A stretch of 64,000 bases of DNA, from positions 1,011,001-1,075,000 of the forward strand of contig NZ_CP086380.1 in assembly GCF_020889625.1 (NCBI RefSeq). The letters are read 5' to 3'. The position numbers were made by a program, and so were the translations under genes. Numbering within the stretch: the first letter of the stretch is position 1; every line of letters starts with the position of its first letter. Below the pieces are notes generated by a model. That model did not search any database and was not told where the DNA came from. It saw only the letters and a list, made by a program, of their open reading frames with translations. The DNA comes from Deinococcus radiophilus. Lineage in GTDB: Bacteria; Deinococcota; Deinococci; Deinococcales; Deinococcaceae. Positions 1 through 8,316 of the stretch are shown piece after piece.

Positions 1-249
1 CTCACGCCGAATACGGGCCGGCCAGGTCCAGCCGGTCCAGCGCCGCAGTGGGGTACACAGCAGGGTTAGGATCAGCAGTAGCAGCGCCAGCAACCCGGTT
101 TGCAGCAGCAGGCTTTCCAGCGGATTGGCCCCCAGTCCGCCGCGCCCAGCGTCCAGCGCCATGATGAACAGCGGCAGCGCCCCACCCAGCCACACCGCCG
201 GCTTCAGCCAGGGCAGCAGCCCGGTGCGTGGGCGGGGCACCGCCGACAC
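1..249 (-). CDS. msrQ: MsrQ heme-binding membrane subunit, N-terminal part (cut by window edge)
   Basis: This is the first 83 codons of a membrane protein that continues past the left edge. It starts with GTG overlapping the last base of the msrP stop (TAGTG), so the two genes are translationally coupled. The visible part has a short basic N-terminus, a hydrophobic helix (WLGGALPLFIMAL), then an LLLQTGLLALLLLILTLL helix followed by the CTPLRRWTGW motif typical of the MsrQ/ferric-reductase-like fold. In the known MsrPQ system MsrQ is the inner-membrane heme protein that passes quinol electrons to MsrP. The assignment rests mainly on the position after msrP plus the helix pattern. Confidence 0.85.
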   Translation of the reverse strand, partial: MSAVPRPRTGLLPWLKPAVWLGGALPLFIMALDAGRGGLGANPLESLLLQTGLLALLLLILTLLCTPLRRWTGWTWPARIRRE

Positions 250-1208
250 TAGTAGTCCCTCCGCAGGCCCTGCCCGGAGTACAGTCCGGCGACCTCATCC
301 GCGTACCCGTTGAACATCAACGTCTCGCGGCGCTCGGCCAGCAGGCCCCCGGTGCCGTCCAGGCGCCGCTCGGTGGCCTGGGACCAGCGTGGGTGGCTCA
401 CTTGCGGGTTCACGTTGGCATAAAAGCCGTACTCCTGCGGCGCGGCCACGCTCCAGGTGGTGGCCGGCTGCTCACGGGTCAGGGTGATCTGGGTGATGCT
501 CTTGGCCGACTTAAAACCGTACTTCCACGGCACCACCAGCCGCAGCGGGGCGCCGTTCTGAGCGGGTAAAGTCTCGCCATGTAGTCCGGTGGCCAGGAGG
601 GTCAGTGGATGCAGCGCCTCATCCAGCCGCAGACCCTCCACATAGGGCCAGTCCAGCGTGCGGCTGCGCTGGCCCGGCAGGGCGTCCGGTGCCATGACAC
701 TCGTAAACTGCACATACTTGGCCTGCGAAGTGTAGCCCACGCGGCGCAGTACGTCGCCCAGCGCCAGCCCCTGCCAGGGCAGGACCATGCTCCAGGCTTC
801 CACGCAGCGCAGGCGGTAAATGCGCTCTTGCACGTCGCTCCAGCCCAGCAGATCGGCCAGATCATAAGTACCGGGCCGCTCCACCTCGCCGCTGAAAGTT
901 ATGGTCCAGGGTTCGCTTTGGGCCATGTAGTCCCGGAGCAAGGCAGCATTCTGGGCTGGATCGCCCTTGCCCCAGCCCAGTTCATAGAAGTTGTTGTAAC
1001 TGGTCGCCAGTGCGAACGGCGTCACCAAGTCGCCCAGCTCATCGGTCTGACGTGCAACCTGATCGGCAGCCACACGCTCAGGGCTGCGGCCAGCCTCTTC
1101 CCCAGCCGGGGCCTGACGGCGGGTCAACAGGGTCAGACCACTGCCGAACGCCGCCGCTGTGCCGATCAACTGCGCCCCGTATTTCAGAAAGTCGCGCCGG
1201 GTGGTCAT
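249..1208 (-). CDS. msrP: MsrP, periplasmic molybdopterin methionine sulfoxide reductase catalytic subunit
   Basis: A 319-residue protein that reduces methionine sulfoxide in exported proteins, using electrons from MsrQ. The N-terminus [11 protein letters not shown] is a twin-arginine (Tat) signal, as expected for a folded molybdenum-cofactor enzyme. The RLRCVEAWS motif holds the cysteine that ligates molybdenum in the YedY/MsrP family, and the sulfite-oxidase-fold body follows ([18 protein letters not shown]). An in-frame ATG at 1328 would add about 40 residues before the Tat signal, so the ATG at 1208 is preferred. It is divergent from the MarR gene, and the shared interval contains a palindrome that could control both directions. 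Confidence 0.92.
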   Translation of the reverse strand: MTTRRDFLKYGAQLIGTAAAFGSGLTLLTRRQAPAGEEAGRSPERVAADQVARQTDELGDLVTPFALATSYNNFYELGWGKGDPAQNAALLRDYMAQSEPWTITFSGEVERPGTYDLADLLGWSDVQERIYRLRCVEAWSMVLPWQGLALGDVLRRVGYTSQAKYVQFTSVMAPDALPGQRSRTLDWPYVEGLRLDEALHPLTLLATGLHGETLPAQNGAPLRLVVPWKYGFKSAKSITQITLTREQPATTWSVAAPQEYGFYANVNPQVSHPRWSQATERRLDGTGGLLAERRETLMFNGYADEVAGLYSGQGLRRDY

Positions 1209-1300
1209 GGCCGCAGTATTCCTCAGGAGGGCAGCGCAGGTAGAGGCCAGCCGCACGATTCGCCCCGGCATCCTGAGCGCTATTACAAACATCGTCCTAT

Positions 1301-1321
1301 TTAGTTGCATAATGCAATCAA
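1301..1321. promoter_or_regulatory. MarR-type palindromic operator overlapping a -10 box
   Basis: The core TTGCATAATGCAA (1305-1317) is a perfect inverted repeat around a central A, and flanking bases extend the symmetry imperfectly over 21 bp. It sits between msrP and marR. The hexamer CATAAT (1308-1313) lies inside it and ends seven bases before the ATG at 1321, so a bound repressor would cover the marR -10 element. Autoregulation is inferred from position and symmetry. Confidence 0.6.
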
Positions 1322-1806
1322 TGAACACTCTCAGTCCACCGATGCTGTTTCTGATGGGCCTGTGGGATGTCTGGCAGAGTTTGACCCGCGAGGGTGAGCA
1401 ACTGCTGCGTGAACACGGACTGGATCTGCGCAGTTTTATTGTCCTGTGCTACGTGGGCGCAGGGACGGCTCAGCCCACCGCTCTTGCCAGCGCACTGGGA
1501 GTGGCGCGTTATGACATCAGCCGCACCCTTAAGCGCCTGGAAGAAGCTGGCCTGCTAGAGCGCTTCAGCGACCCGGGCGATGCCCGCCGATCACACCTCA
1601 CGCTCAGCTCAGCTGGCGTCACCTGTCAGGCCAAAGCCGAAGCGGCACTGCTGGGCCTGGTGCAGTCACGACTGGACCGCCTACAAGACACCCCTGGAAT
1701 GCCGGACAGCCGCAGCCTGGGCCAGGCGCTGATGTTCGTGGCTGGCTCAGACACCCGCGCCAGTCCTGACGCTGCCCTTCCTCCCTCTCTCCTCCACTCC
1801 CACTGA
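1321..1806 (+). CDS. MarR-family transcriptional regulator
   Basis: A 161-residue winged-helix regulator. The N-terminal helix ([20 protein letters not shown]) is the dimerisation region. The recognition helix region [29 protein letters not shown] and the wing [17 protein letters not shown] fit MarR, including the characteristic D-x-R-x3-L wing motif. I chose ATG 1321 because a -10-like CATAAT ends seven bases upstream, the leaderless spacing seen repeatedly here; an ATG at 1312 lies inside the operator. It is followed 45 bp later by a P450 gene, probably co-transcribed. Likely targets are itself, the P450 and possibly the divergent msrPQ pair. The ligand is unknown. Confidence 0.88.
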   Translation: MNTLSPPMLFLMGLWDVWQSLTREGEQLLREHGLDLRSFIVLCYVGAGTAQPTALASALGVARYDISRTLKRLEEAGLLERFSDPGDARRSHLTLSSAGVTCQAKAEAALLGLVQSRLDRLQDTPGMPDSRSLGQALMFVAGSDTRASPDAALPPSLLHSH

Positions 1807-1851
1807 CCCGTCCAAATCGCTGCCGTCTCGCCCCTAACAGGAGAACACCAC

Positions 1852-3099
1852 ATGACCCAATCCCCCGCTTCCGGTTGCCCTTTTCATGGCTCTGACCGCT
1901 CCACTGCGTCATTGACCCGCCGTGCGAGCCTGCCTCCCGCCGAAGATCAGGCGGTCCAGCAAACCTCAGATGGCGTGTATCACATCGCCTCCTTCGAGCT
2001 GTCGCGCCAGTTGCTGCGCTCGGACGACGTAGCGCAGGCGGGGTTCATGGCCGAAACCGCCTCGCAGGCCGGTAGTCTGCTGGGCCGCCCCCCGGTGCTC
2101 TATGCCGAGGGAGAACACCACCACGAGATGCGCCGCTCTACTGCTCGGTATTTCACTCCCAAGCACGTGGCCGAATACCAACCGTTTATCGCGCAGTTGT
2201 CGGACGAGCTGATCGGAGAACTGTGGCAGGCAGGAGAACTGAATCTGGACGACCTCTCGCTGCGGTTGGCGGTGCAGGTGGCCGCGCAAGTGATCGGTCT
2301 GACCAGCTCAGCCGTGCCAGGCATGGAGCGGCGCATTACCCGTTTCGTGGAGATGGGCGGTGACGGCAACCCTGCCAGCACCAACAAGGCCAGCGCGGCC
2401 AAAAATCTGGTGATGCAGGGTCACACCCTCAACTTCTTTCTGCTGGATGTGAAACCGTCCATCGCCGCCCGCCGCCGTGAGCCGCAGGACGATCTGATTT
2501 CCTACTTGCTCGAACGTGGCTACAGCGACACCGAAATCCTGACCGAGTGCCTCACCTACGGCACGGCAGGGATGATCACGACCCGCGAGTTTATTTCGCT
2601 GGCGGCCTGGCAGCTGGTGCAACACCCGGAGCTGCGAGAAGACTACCTCCATGCCCCGGAAGCGGAACGCTTCGCCATCCTGCACGAGATTCTGCGGCTG
2701 GACCCGGTGGTCACGCAGCTGTTCCGGCGGGTGGTGAATGACATCGAAGTGGGCAGCATGACCATTCCGGCAGGATCACTCGTGGCGCTGAATGTCCAGC
2801 AGGCCAATGTAGACCGTGAAGTCGTGGGGGAGGACGCTGAGGCGCTGTGCCCCCACCGTCCACTTCCGCGTGGTGTGCAGCCCCCGGTGCTGAGCTTCGG
2901 CGACGGCCACCACCGCTGCCCCGGTGCCTTTCTGGCCATCCGCGAGAGTGACGTGTTCCTGCGCCGTTTGCTGATTTGGCGCGATCTGGAACTGGTGCAG
3001 CCCCCTAGCTTGTCGTACAACGAGGTCGTCAAGGGCTACGAGCTGCGGGGCCTGCGGGTACGTTTTGGCGGTGCAGCTGGGCACGCCGCCATCCCCTGA
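1852..3099 (+). CDS. cytochrome P450
   Basis: A 415-residue soluble P450. The heme-thiolate loop [10 protein letters not shown] has its cysteine at residue 356, and an ExxR-type EILR is present in the K helix. The I-helix oxygen-activation motif, usually (A/G)Gx(D/E)TT, reads AGMITT at residues 239-244, so the acidic residue is replaced by Ile. This is unusual and hints at peroxide use, a non-oxygenase role or an unusual proton relay. An AGGAG ribosome site lies eight bases before the ATG. It follows the MarR gene, so expression is probably repressor-controlled. The substrate is unknown; no ferredoxin or reductase partner is adjacent. Confidence 0.92.
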   Translation: MTQSPASGCPFHGSDRSTASLTRRASLPPAEDQAVQQTSDGVYHIASFELSRQLLRSDDVAQAGFMAETASQAGSLLGRPPVLYAEGEHHHEMRRSTARYFTPKHVAEYQPFIAQLSDELIGELWQAGELNLDDLSLRLAVQVAAQVIGLTSSAVPGMERRITRFVEMGGDGNPASTNKASAAKNLVMQGHTLNFFLLDVKPSIAARRREPQDDLISYLLERGYSDTEILTECLTYGTAGMITTREFISLAAWQLVQHPELREDYLHAPEAERFAILHEILRLDPVVTQLFRRVVNDIEVGSMTIPAGSLVALNVQQANVDREVVGEDAEALCPHRPLPRGVQPPVLSFGDGHHRCPGAFLAIRESDVFLRRLLIWRDLELVQPPSLSYNEVVKGYELRGLRVRFGGAAGHAAIP

Positions 3100-3120
3100 G
3101 CCGACCCCGGATCACCCGTA

Positions 3121-3838
3121 CACCGCCTCGCCAGCGCCGTCACCCTGGACAAGGCCGCCGAGCGCGCCACCAAGCCTATGAGCGGCGCTGCTGCCAATGT
3201 ATGCGGCATGGAAATGACAGCGCAGGCCAACCGGACCTTTTTGGTGCTGGAACTGATCGTACTCGCCGTCTTACTGGCGGTGGGCCTGATGGCGCTGTAT
3301 GGCGGCGCCAGTGCAGGCGGGCTGATCCTGGTCCCGCTGTCTCAGCAGGTCATTACCCCAACCCTGAGCGGCGCTGCCCTATCGGTCTGCGCCCTCGGCT
3401 TCCTGGGGGTGTATCCCAGATTCTGCCCTCCTTACATCGCGGCGGGCACAGTGTCACTCGTCTCACTGGTCCTTTCGCTGTCCCTCCTGAACACTACGGC
3501 GCAGCTGACCAGTCTGGTCAATTTTGGGGCACTGATCGGCTTCCTGCTGCCTGTTCTTGCATGTCGGCGTGATTTATCACTTCCTGATCCGCCAGGCCTC
3601 CAAGGACTCCCTGACCCATCTGATTCTGCCAGGCATCGGCTTTCTGATGACCGCTGACGTACCGTACAGCATGGGCAGCGCGACATGGACCCTGGGCCTG
3701 AGCTGGTTGGCGGCGGGCATCCTGGACCACCTGTTTCTAAGGTTTGTTCTAAAGCGAGACGTTGCCCTGGAGATCCAAGCCTCCTTCTCCAACAAAACAG
3801 GCCAGCATTGCACTGGCCTGTCTTACTTGGCGGGCTAA
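3121..3838 (+). pseudogene. decayed APC-family amino acid permease
   Basis: This region keeps recognisable pieces of an amino acid/polyamine permease in the wrong arrangement. The frame from about 3130 reads TLDKAAERATKP, then NRTFLVLELIVLAV (a membrane helix) and LMALYGGASAGGL. At about 3410 the protein jumps from ALGFLG directly to VYPRFCPPYIAAG, so the central helices are missing. A frameshift near 3550 moves the rest (LHVGVIYHFLIRQ, LILPGIGFLM, YSMGSATWTLGLSWL, FVLKRDVALEI) into another frame. N-terminal helices are also lost. It is a dead gene with at least one internal deletion and one frameshift, and it abuts the P450 stop. Confidence 0.8.
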
Positions 3839-3845
3839 ATGTGCG

Positions 3846-4850
3846 TTACAGTCGCAGTTCCCACTCCTCAATGACGGCGTAAGGCTGAAATCCCAGCTTC
3901 TCATTCAGGGCATTCATAGCCTCATTTTCATCGGCCACATTGGTCTTGACGTATCTAGCGCCTGGCGCTGCCACCGACAACCAGCGCAGCATCTCGGCTT
4001 TGACCAGTCGGCCCAGGCCCTGTCTTCTGGCTTCACGGCGCACGGCAGTAGCTCCCTGGTAGAGGAGTGCCTGCCGCTCAGGACCCCAGTAGGTTTCGCT
4101 GTAGGCAGCCAGCCCCCCACTGCGGGTATCTTCGGCGGCCACCAAAAAGCGCGTTTCTCCTTCAGCGGCCACTTGCGCCTCGCGGTCACGGATGCCCTGA
4201 GGGGTGTAGACCAACTCACCCAGTTCAGACTCCCCCCTAGGCATGTCGTTGATCACCGCTTGCAGATCGGCCACTTTCGCTAGATACTCGTCCGGCACGC
4301 GGGTCCAGCGGTGCAGGCGGTAGGGGTCCCCGGCAGGCCGGGCGGTCCAGCGGGTCAGCAGGTCGTCCGGCACACGGCGCAGGTCCAGCCGCACGCTGGC
4401 ATTGCTGAGGGTGGACCGAAATCCTTTGTGCTGCAGGAACTGAATCCCTTCGGGCAGGCGGTCCGCCGTGCGGCTGCCGATCACGTGCACGCCGCGCTGC
4501 GTGGCGGTGTCCAGCACGGCAGAAAATACAGCTTCTCGCAGCAGCTGACCCTGCTCCTCACAGTCAGGGTGAATCAGCAGATGCAACTCGGCCCAGTGGG
4601 TATTGTGCTCGCGGCTGCCTTCCAGCTGTGCCCAGGCTAAGGCTTCTTCGCCGTCCCAGACGGCCCAGGTATCTCGCCAGTCCTCGGCGGCCGGGGTCAG
4701 CAGGGTGTTCGCTTCCAGTTCTGGAATCAGGGGCGGTTCTTCAGGCCAGGTGCGGGCGTAGCACCCCGCCAGCAGGCGGCCCAGGGCCAATCGCTGAGCT
4801 GGCGTGGTGGTTTCGGGAGTGTGGTGGATGACTTGAACGTCAGTGGACAT
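3846..4850 (-). CDS. tandem GNAT-family N-acetyltransferase
   Basis: A 334-residue protein with two GNAT-like halves. The second carries the acetyl-CoA loop VRREARRQGLGRLVKAEML (R-x-x-G-x-G/A type) and the C-terminal NEAMNALNEKLGF motif that usually closes the fold. The ATG at 4850 has an excellent ribosome site (GGAGG seven bases upstream); a longer in-frame start lacks one. The gene lies behind a leader with a small ORF and an intrinsic terminator (4872-4977), so expression is probably attenuated. The substrate cannot be read from sequence; a small-molecule or antibiotic-type acceptor is possible but unproven. Confidence 0.85.
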   Translation of the reverse strand: MSTDVQVIHHTPETTTPAQRLALGRLLAGCYARTWPEEPPLIPELEANTLLTPAAEDWRDTWAVWDGEEALAWAQLEGSREHNTHWAELHLLIHPDCEEQGQLLREAVFSAVLDTATQRGVHVIGSRTADRLPEGIQFLQHKGFRSTLSNASVRLDLRRVPDDLLTRWTARPAGDPYRLHRWTRVPDEYLAKVADLQAVINDMPRGESELGELVYTPQGIRDREAQVAAEGETRFLVAAEDTRSGGLAAYSETYWGPERQALLYQGATAVRREARRQGLGRLVKAEMLRWLSVAAPGARYVKTNVADENEAMNALNEKLGFQPYAVIEEWELRL

Positions 4851-4871
4851 GGTTTGCCTCCGGGTGGCATG

Positions 4872-4900
4872 AAAAAAAGGGCGGCACCTAGACCACCCTT
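4872..4900 (-). terminator. intrinsic terminator inside the GNAT leader (putative attenuator)
   Basis: On the minus strand AAGGGTGG pairs with CCGCCCTT (one G-U) around an eight-base loop, directly followed by a run of T. It lies between a small leader ORF and the acetyltransferase ribosome site, downstream of the only visible promoter, so it would stop transcription before the gene unless bypassed. Confidence 0.6.
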
Positions 4901-4920
4901 CTGACACCGGAAAGCGAACG

Positions 4921-4977
4921 CTACAGGCTCAGCTGTGACAGGGTGGCGCGGACAGGGTTGATGTCGATTTGTCTCAT
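4921..4977 (-). CDS. putative 18-residue leader peptide upstream of GNAT gene
   Basis: The frame reads MRQIDINPVRATLSQLSL and stops 20 bases before the terminator hairpin. Its ATG has a good purine-rich ribosome site (GAGGTGG). An in-frame upstream ATG at 5001 would give 26 residues but lacks a ribosome site. There is no run of a single amino acid, so classic amino-acid attenuation is not evident. Ribosome stalling by an inhibitor is an alternative. Existence as a translated peptide is inferred. Confidence 0.45.
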   Translation of the reverse strand: MRQIDINPVRATLSQLSL

Positions 4978-5048
4978 ACGCCACCTCTTGAGCAGGGCCA
5001 TGATTTGACCAGGAAGTTCATCCCACAGGTCAGACCCGAAGTGCCTGT

Positions 5049-5054
5049 AGTGTA
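5049..5054 (-). promoter_or_regulatory. -10 box of the GNAT leader transcript
   Basis: TACACT on the minus strand, the same hexamer found before several other genes here. A transcript starting about seven bases downstream would contain the 18-codon ORF, the terminator and then the acetyltransferase gene. Confidence 0.45.
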
Positions 5055-5060
5055 GCAGCT

Positions 5061-5459
5061 CTAACCCTGCAACGAGTTCACGTAGAAGTTGCCGATAAAA
5101 AAGGTCATGGCGACAAAGGCCAAGAACGCGGCAGTCAGACCAGCGGCCCAGCGGGCCTTCACGCTTTCGTCCTGGTAAGACCGCCAGTAAAACAGCATCA
5201 GGAAGCCCAGTGATCCCAGTCCGCCTAGGTAGTGCACCACTTTCTGCAGGGCGCCCATCCCCTGATCCAGCAGCTTGATGCCGATGAGGGTTTGCAGCAA
5301 AAGCAGCACTTGTAGACCAATCATGGCCGCTGCAGCGGTACGGCTGAACTGACCTTTTTTGGCTCCTAGCAGCGTCAATGCCGTGGCCACCACCGCTGCC
5401 AGCAGGGTCAGGCCACCGACCGCTTGGTGCAGCGCAGGCGCAATGATGAATTCGTCCAT
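5061..5459 (-). CDS. four-helix membrane protein of unknown function
   Basis: A 132-residue protein with four clear hydrophobic segments (AVGGLTLLAAVVATALTLLG; AAAAMIGLQVLLLLQTLIGI; YLGGLGSLGFLMLFYW; AAGLTAAFLAFVAMTFFIGN). I do not recognise a catalytic motif. AAAGGA eight bases before ATG 5459 supports that start over an in-frame ATG at 5516. A palindrome matching TetR-type operators sits in its promoter, so it is probably induced by a small molecule or stress. No TetR gene is adjacent in the window. Confidence 0.75.
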   Translation of the reverse strand: MDEFIIAPALHQAVGGLTLLAAVVATALTLLGAKKGQFSRTAAAAMIGLQVLLLLQTLIGIKLLDQGMGALQKVVHYLGGLGSLGFLMLFYWRSYQDESVKARWAAGLTAAFLAFVAMTFFIGNFYVNSLQG

Positions 5460-5544
5460 AGGTTTGGTCCTTTCAGAGAAGCAATGAAGTTGGAGCAGCA
5501 GGAATGAGCGGCGCACCGATCATCCCTACCCCGAAATTGGCTTA

Positions 5545-5576
5545 CTTACCGTGCGGTAAGACGAGTGGATTGTCAA
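5545..5576 (-). promoter_or_regulatory. promoter with TetR-type operator
   Basis: CTTACCGTGCGGTAAG (5545-5560) is a perfect inverted repeat with a two-base centre. On the minus strand it follows a consensus -35 TTGACA (5576-5571) at the position where the -10 element would be, so a bound dimer would block RNA polymerase. It controls the four-helix membrane protein gene at 5061-5459. The symmetry is seen; the regulator family is inferred from operator style. Confidence 0.6.
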
Positions 5577-5607
5577 ATTTGAGCCAGCTTCTCTGCCTCA
5601 GCGACTC

Positions 5608-5650
5608 AAAAAAATGGCGGCACCGAATCATCCCTTGGCCGGGTGCCGCC
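5608..5650 (-). terminator. terminator after the glucoamylase gene
   Basis: GGCGGCACC (5616-5624) and GGTGCCGCC (5642-5650) form a nine-base-pair stem, followed on the minus strand by seven T. It lies just beyond the stop of the glucoamylase gene. Confidence 0.8.
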
Positions 5651-5666
5651 TACTGGCTGTGCCTGC

Positions 5667-8054
5667 TTAGATGCGGGTGACGGCCTTTTGCTCCGGAGTA
5701 TGCAGCGTCACGGTGTGCTCCCGGTCTTGCCAGTCATCACCAAAGCAGCGGGTAAAACTCAGCCGCTGCTTCCCGCTCAGCTCACTGGCCGAGAAGGACA
5801 CTGACCAGATACCGAAGACACCAGACCGGGCCGCCACTTCGTGCCGTTCTGCCTGACCGTCCCAGACATAGCGCAGGGTAAACGGCTGCTCAGCTTCGAT
5901 CCGCAGGCTGTGGCCTGGGTCCAATTCGTTGACAGGTGTTTCGTTACGCCAGTGCCATGCCCGCGCAGCAGGATGTGTACTCAAGTATTCGGTCACCGAC
6001 TGGAGGCGCTCGGGGGGTGCCCCGGTCTGGGAGGCCACCAGCAACTTGAGAAACTCAGCGTGGCTCCACGAGAGCGGCGTGGCACTGCCGGTGGCCTTGC
6101 CGGGATACAGACCACGCTCCGGGATCGCCTTACCGTCCCAGACCTGTTCGGGCAGCAATCCACCGGGACTGGCACAGTTCAGCATGGTCCGCAGGAAAGG
6201 CGTCACGTCCTCGCCTGCCAGCTGCGCCAGCTGACCACGCTCGCCGGTCAGCAGCGGCCACAGCCGCCCGACGCCGTTCTCGTCATAGGGCGAGCCGTCC
6301 TCCTGCTCACCATAACCGTCGCTGTTGTAGCGGTAGTACAGCCACTCGCCGCTGGGGGTCGTGCGCCGCAGCACCTGGTCCACAACGGTCAGCGTGTTCT
6401 GGATACGCGGGTCGTGCACATCCCGCAGGCCCAAGCGGGCCAGATAAGTAAAGTCCAGGCTGACCAGGGCCGCGGCTTCGATGGTCTGACCCCAGCGGTT
6501 ACGTAGCAGAACCTCGCCCTGACGCACCCCATCTTCCTGTGGCGGAGCCAGCCGGATGTAGTAGCCGTCCACCCCGTGCTGCTCGGCCAGCGGGGTACCT
6601 TCTACGTAGCACCAGTGTTCCAGGCGCTCATTCCAGTCAGCGGCCAGCGCCAGTGCGTAGCCGCGCTCATCACCGCTGAGCCACGGCGACCCGGCGATCA
6701 GCGCCGCGATAGACACGGCCACCGTAAAGGGGTTCACGCCAGGATTCTCTTCCCAGCGGTCCTGTTCGCTGGTGGGACCCGTGCGGGCCAGAAAGGCCAG
6801 AGCGCGGCGCATACTGCCCTGCAACCCGCATGGCTCAGGCTGTCCCAATTCCTGCAACTTGGCGGCCAGCAGCACCGGCAGGGCCGTCTGGTCCAGCTGC
6901 AGGCCATTCCAGTACGGTTCGCCGCTGGGATACTCGTTTTGCGCCCAGTGACCGTCCCACTCCTGGGTGGCGATCAGGCGGTCCAGCACCCGCCGGGCAT
7001 CTTCCAGCTCTCCGCAGGTGATCTGGGCAAAAGCACTCAGCACCGCGTCGCGCGGCCAGACCAGATGATAGCCGCCGAGCGAATCGGTGGAGTTCCCCCA
7101 CGGTACGCTGAGGCTGGCCACCAGGCCGCCGGGATAGGTGCGGTCCTCGTGCATGCGCAGCACCGCCGCCGAGATATGGGCCAGCCGCGCAAATTCCGGC
7201 TCGTCACTGGTCACGCTCAGATCGTCCGCCCAGGCCTGCCAGTCCTGCAAGAAGCGCTCACGCAGCACGTCCATCCCGGCAGCCAGGCTGGAACGGGCCA
7301 GCGTCTGCGCCCCCGTCGGCGACTCGGCGAAGGCCAGCGCCAGCACCCCCTTCGCTTCCGTCAGTTCGGTACTCAGCGCCACGTTACCAGGACCAGCTTC
7401 GGTGTAGTCCCAGGTCAGGCGGCCATGCTGGGCCAGATCTTGCCACCCGTCCGATACGCCCACCACCCCGGCACTCGCACGGCGCAGACGGGCATCCGCA
7501 GCCAGGCACAGGGCATGGCTGCCATGCTGGGCCAGTAGGGTTTGGCCCCGCTCGGTCCAGGCGCGGTTGTCACGGCCCGTACCGCCCAGGTGAGGCGCGG
7601 CGATGACCGCCAATCGGTAAGGGCCGGTCAGGTCATAGCGAATCAGCAGCGTGTCGCGCAGCGGGTCAGGTAACAGTTCCAGCTCCAGGGCATAGGGTAC
7701 GCCGTCCAGTTCGCCGGAGTGCTGCACGGTCAGCAGTGGCAGCGCAGGCGCGGGCGTATCCAGCGTGTACTGCCGCTGCCGCTTGAGGTCTACCCAGCCC
7801 TGCGGTCCACCCTGGCTGGAATCGCCCACCAGATAGAAGCTCAAGTCACGCAGCTGCGGTGTGCCGGTAGAAGGCCAATAGACCTCGTTGACCACCCCGT
7901 GACCTATGGTGGCCCAGACACGGGCCGGACCCAGGCTACTGGTCACAAAGTCCTTGTCGCTGCTGCTCCAGGTGGGGTCCACCCCTGGCGTTCCCGGCGC
8001 CGGACGGGCAGGCGGTCCCTCATAGGCAGGTTGTGAAGCGGGACCGCCGCTCAT
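5667..8054 (-). CDS. glucan 1,4-alpha-glucosidase (GH15 glucoamylase/glucodextranase type)
   Basis: A 795-residue enzyme. The N-terminal beta-sandwich domain (DKDFVTSSLGPARVWATIGHGVVNEVYWPS, in part) is followed by an (alpha/alpha)6 barrel with the family hallmark GGYHLVWPRDAVLS and the later LDQTALPVLLAAKL and PGKATGSATPLSWSHAEFLKLL segments. It hydrolyses glucose from non-reducing ends of alpha-glucans. There is no export signal at MSGGPASQP, so it probably acts on cytoplasmic glycogen or maltodextrin. An upstream in-frame ATG (8252) would add a Pro/Arg-rich stretch unlike the family, so 8054 is chosen, although its ribosome site is weak. A terminator follows directly. Confidence 0.9.
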   Translation of the reverse strand: MSGGPASQPAYEGPPARPAPGTPGVDPTWSSSDKDFVTSSLGPARVWATIGHGVVNEVYWPSTGTPQLRDLSFYLVGDSSQGGPQGWVDLKRQRQYTLDTPAPALPLLTVQHSGELDGVPYALELELLPDPLRDTLLIRYDLTGPYRLAVIAAPHLGGTGRDNRAWTERGQTLLAQHGSHALCLAADARLRRASAGVVGVSDGWQDLAQHGRLTWDYTEAGPGNVALSTELTEAKGVLALAFAESPTGAQTLARSSLAAGMDVLRERFLQDWQAWADDLSVTSDEPEFARLAHISAAVLRMHEDRTYPGGLVASLSVPWGNSTDSLGGYHLVWPRDAVLSAFAQITCGELEDARRVLDRLIATQEWDGHWAQNEYPSGEPYWNGLQLDQTALPVLLAAKLQELGQPEPCGLQGSMRRALAFLARTGPTSEQDRWEENPGVNPFTVAVSIAALIAGSPWLSGDERGYALALAADWNERLEHWCYVEGTPLAEQHGVDGYYIRLAPPQEDGVRQGEVLLRNRWGQTIEAAALVSLDFTYLARLGLRDVHDPRIQNTLTVVDQVLRRTTPSGEWLYYRYNSDGYGEQEDGSPYDENGVGRLWPLLTGERGQLAQLAGEDVTPFLRTMLNCASPGGLLPEQVWDGKAIPERGLYPGKATGSATPLSWSHAEFLKLLVASQTGAPPERLQSVTEYLSTHPAARAWHWRNETPVNELDPGHSLRIEAEQPFTLRYVWDGQAERHEVAARSGVFGIWSVSFSASELSGKQRLSFTRCFGDDWQDREHTVTLHTPEQKAVTRI

Positions 8055-8237
8055 GCGCAACACTCGCCGTAAGGGCAGGGCAGCCTGCAGATGTGAGAAG
8101 ACATGCCGACCATGATACGGAAGCTGGGGAGATGCTACTGGACCTAAGCCCCAACGCTGACGCAGAGATGGGCGACCCAGGCGCAAAAATAAAGCCGGAT
8201 TCGGCCCCTTCCCCCGGTTCCTCATGGCCCCAGCCGC

Positions 8238-8243
8238 TACACT
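8238..8243 (+). promoter_or_regulatory. -10 box for prfA transcript (leaderless-type)
   Basis: TACACT ends seven bases before an ATG at 8251, which opens a small ORF running into prfA. The same hexamer and spacing recur throughout the window. Confidence 0.5.
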
Positions 8244-8250
8244 GACTCTC

Positions 8251-8316
8251 ATGCAAGCTGTGTTCTTTTCTCAACAATTCCCCCAGCCTTCGCTGGGCCG
8301 GGGTCAGCCATGCTGA
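8251..8316 (+). CDS. putative 21-codon upstream ORF overlapping the prfA start
   Basis: The frame begins [14 protein letters not shown] and ends in TGA at 8314-8316, overlapping the prfA ATG (8310) by seven bases. Its ATG lies seven bases after a TACACT -10 box, so the message could start at this codon. A CCCAGC-CTTC-GCTGGG hairpin (8282-8297) lies inside it, just before the prfA ribosome site. Ribosomes finishing here could melt the hairpin and feed prfA. Translation is inferred. Confidence 0.4.
   Translation: MQAVFFSQQFPQPSLGRGQPC

Noticed and set aside
249..1328. Longer form of msrP beginning at 1328
   Set aside because: It would put 40 residues before the Tat signal and start inside the MarR operator region.
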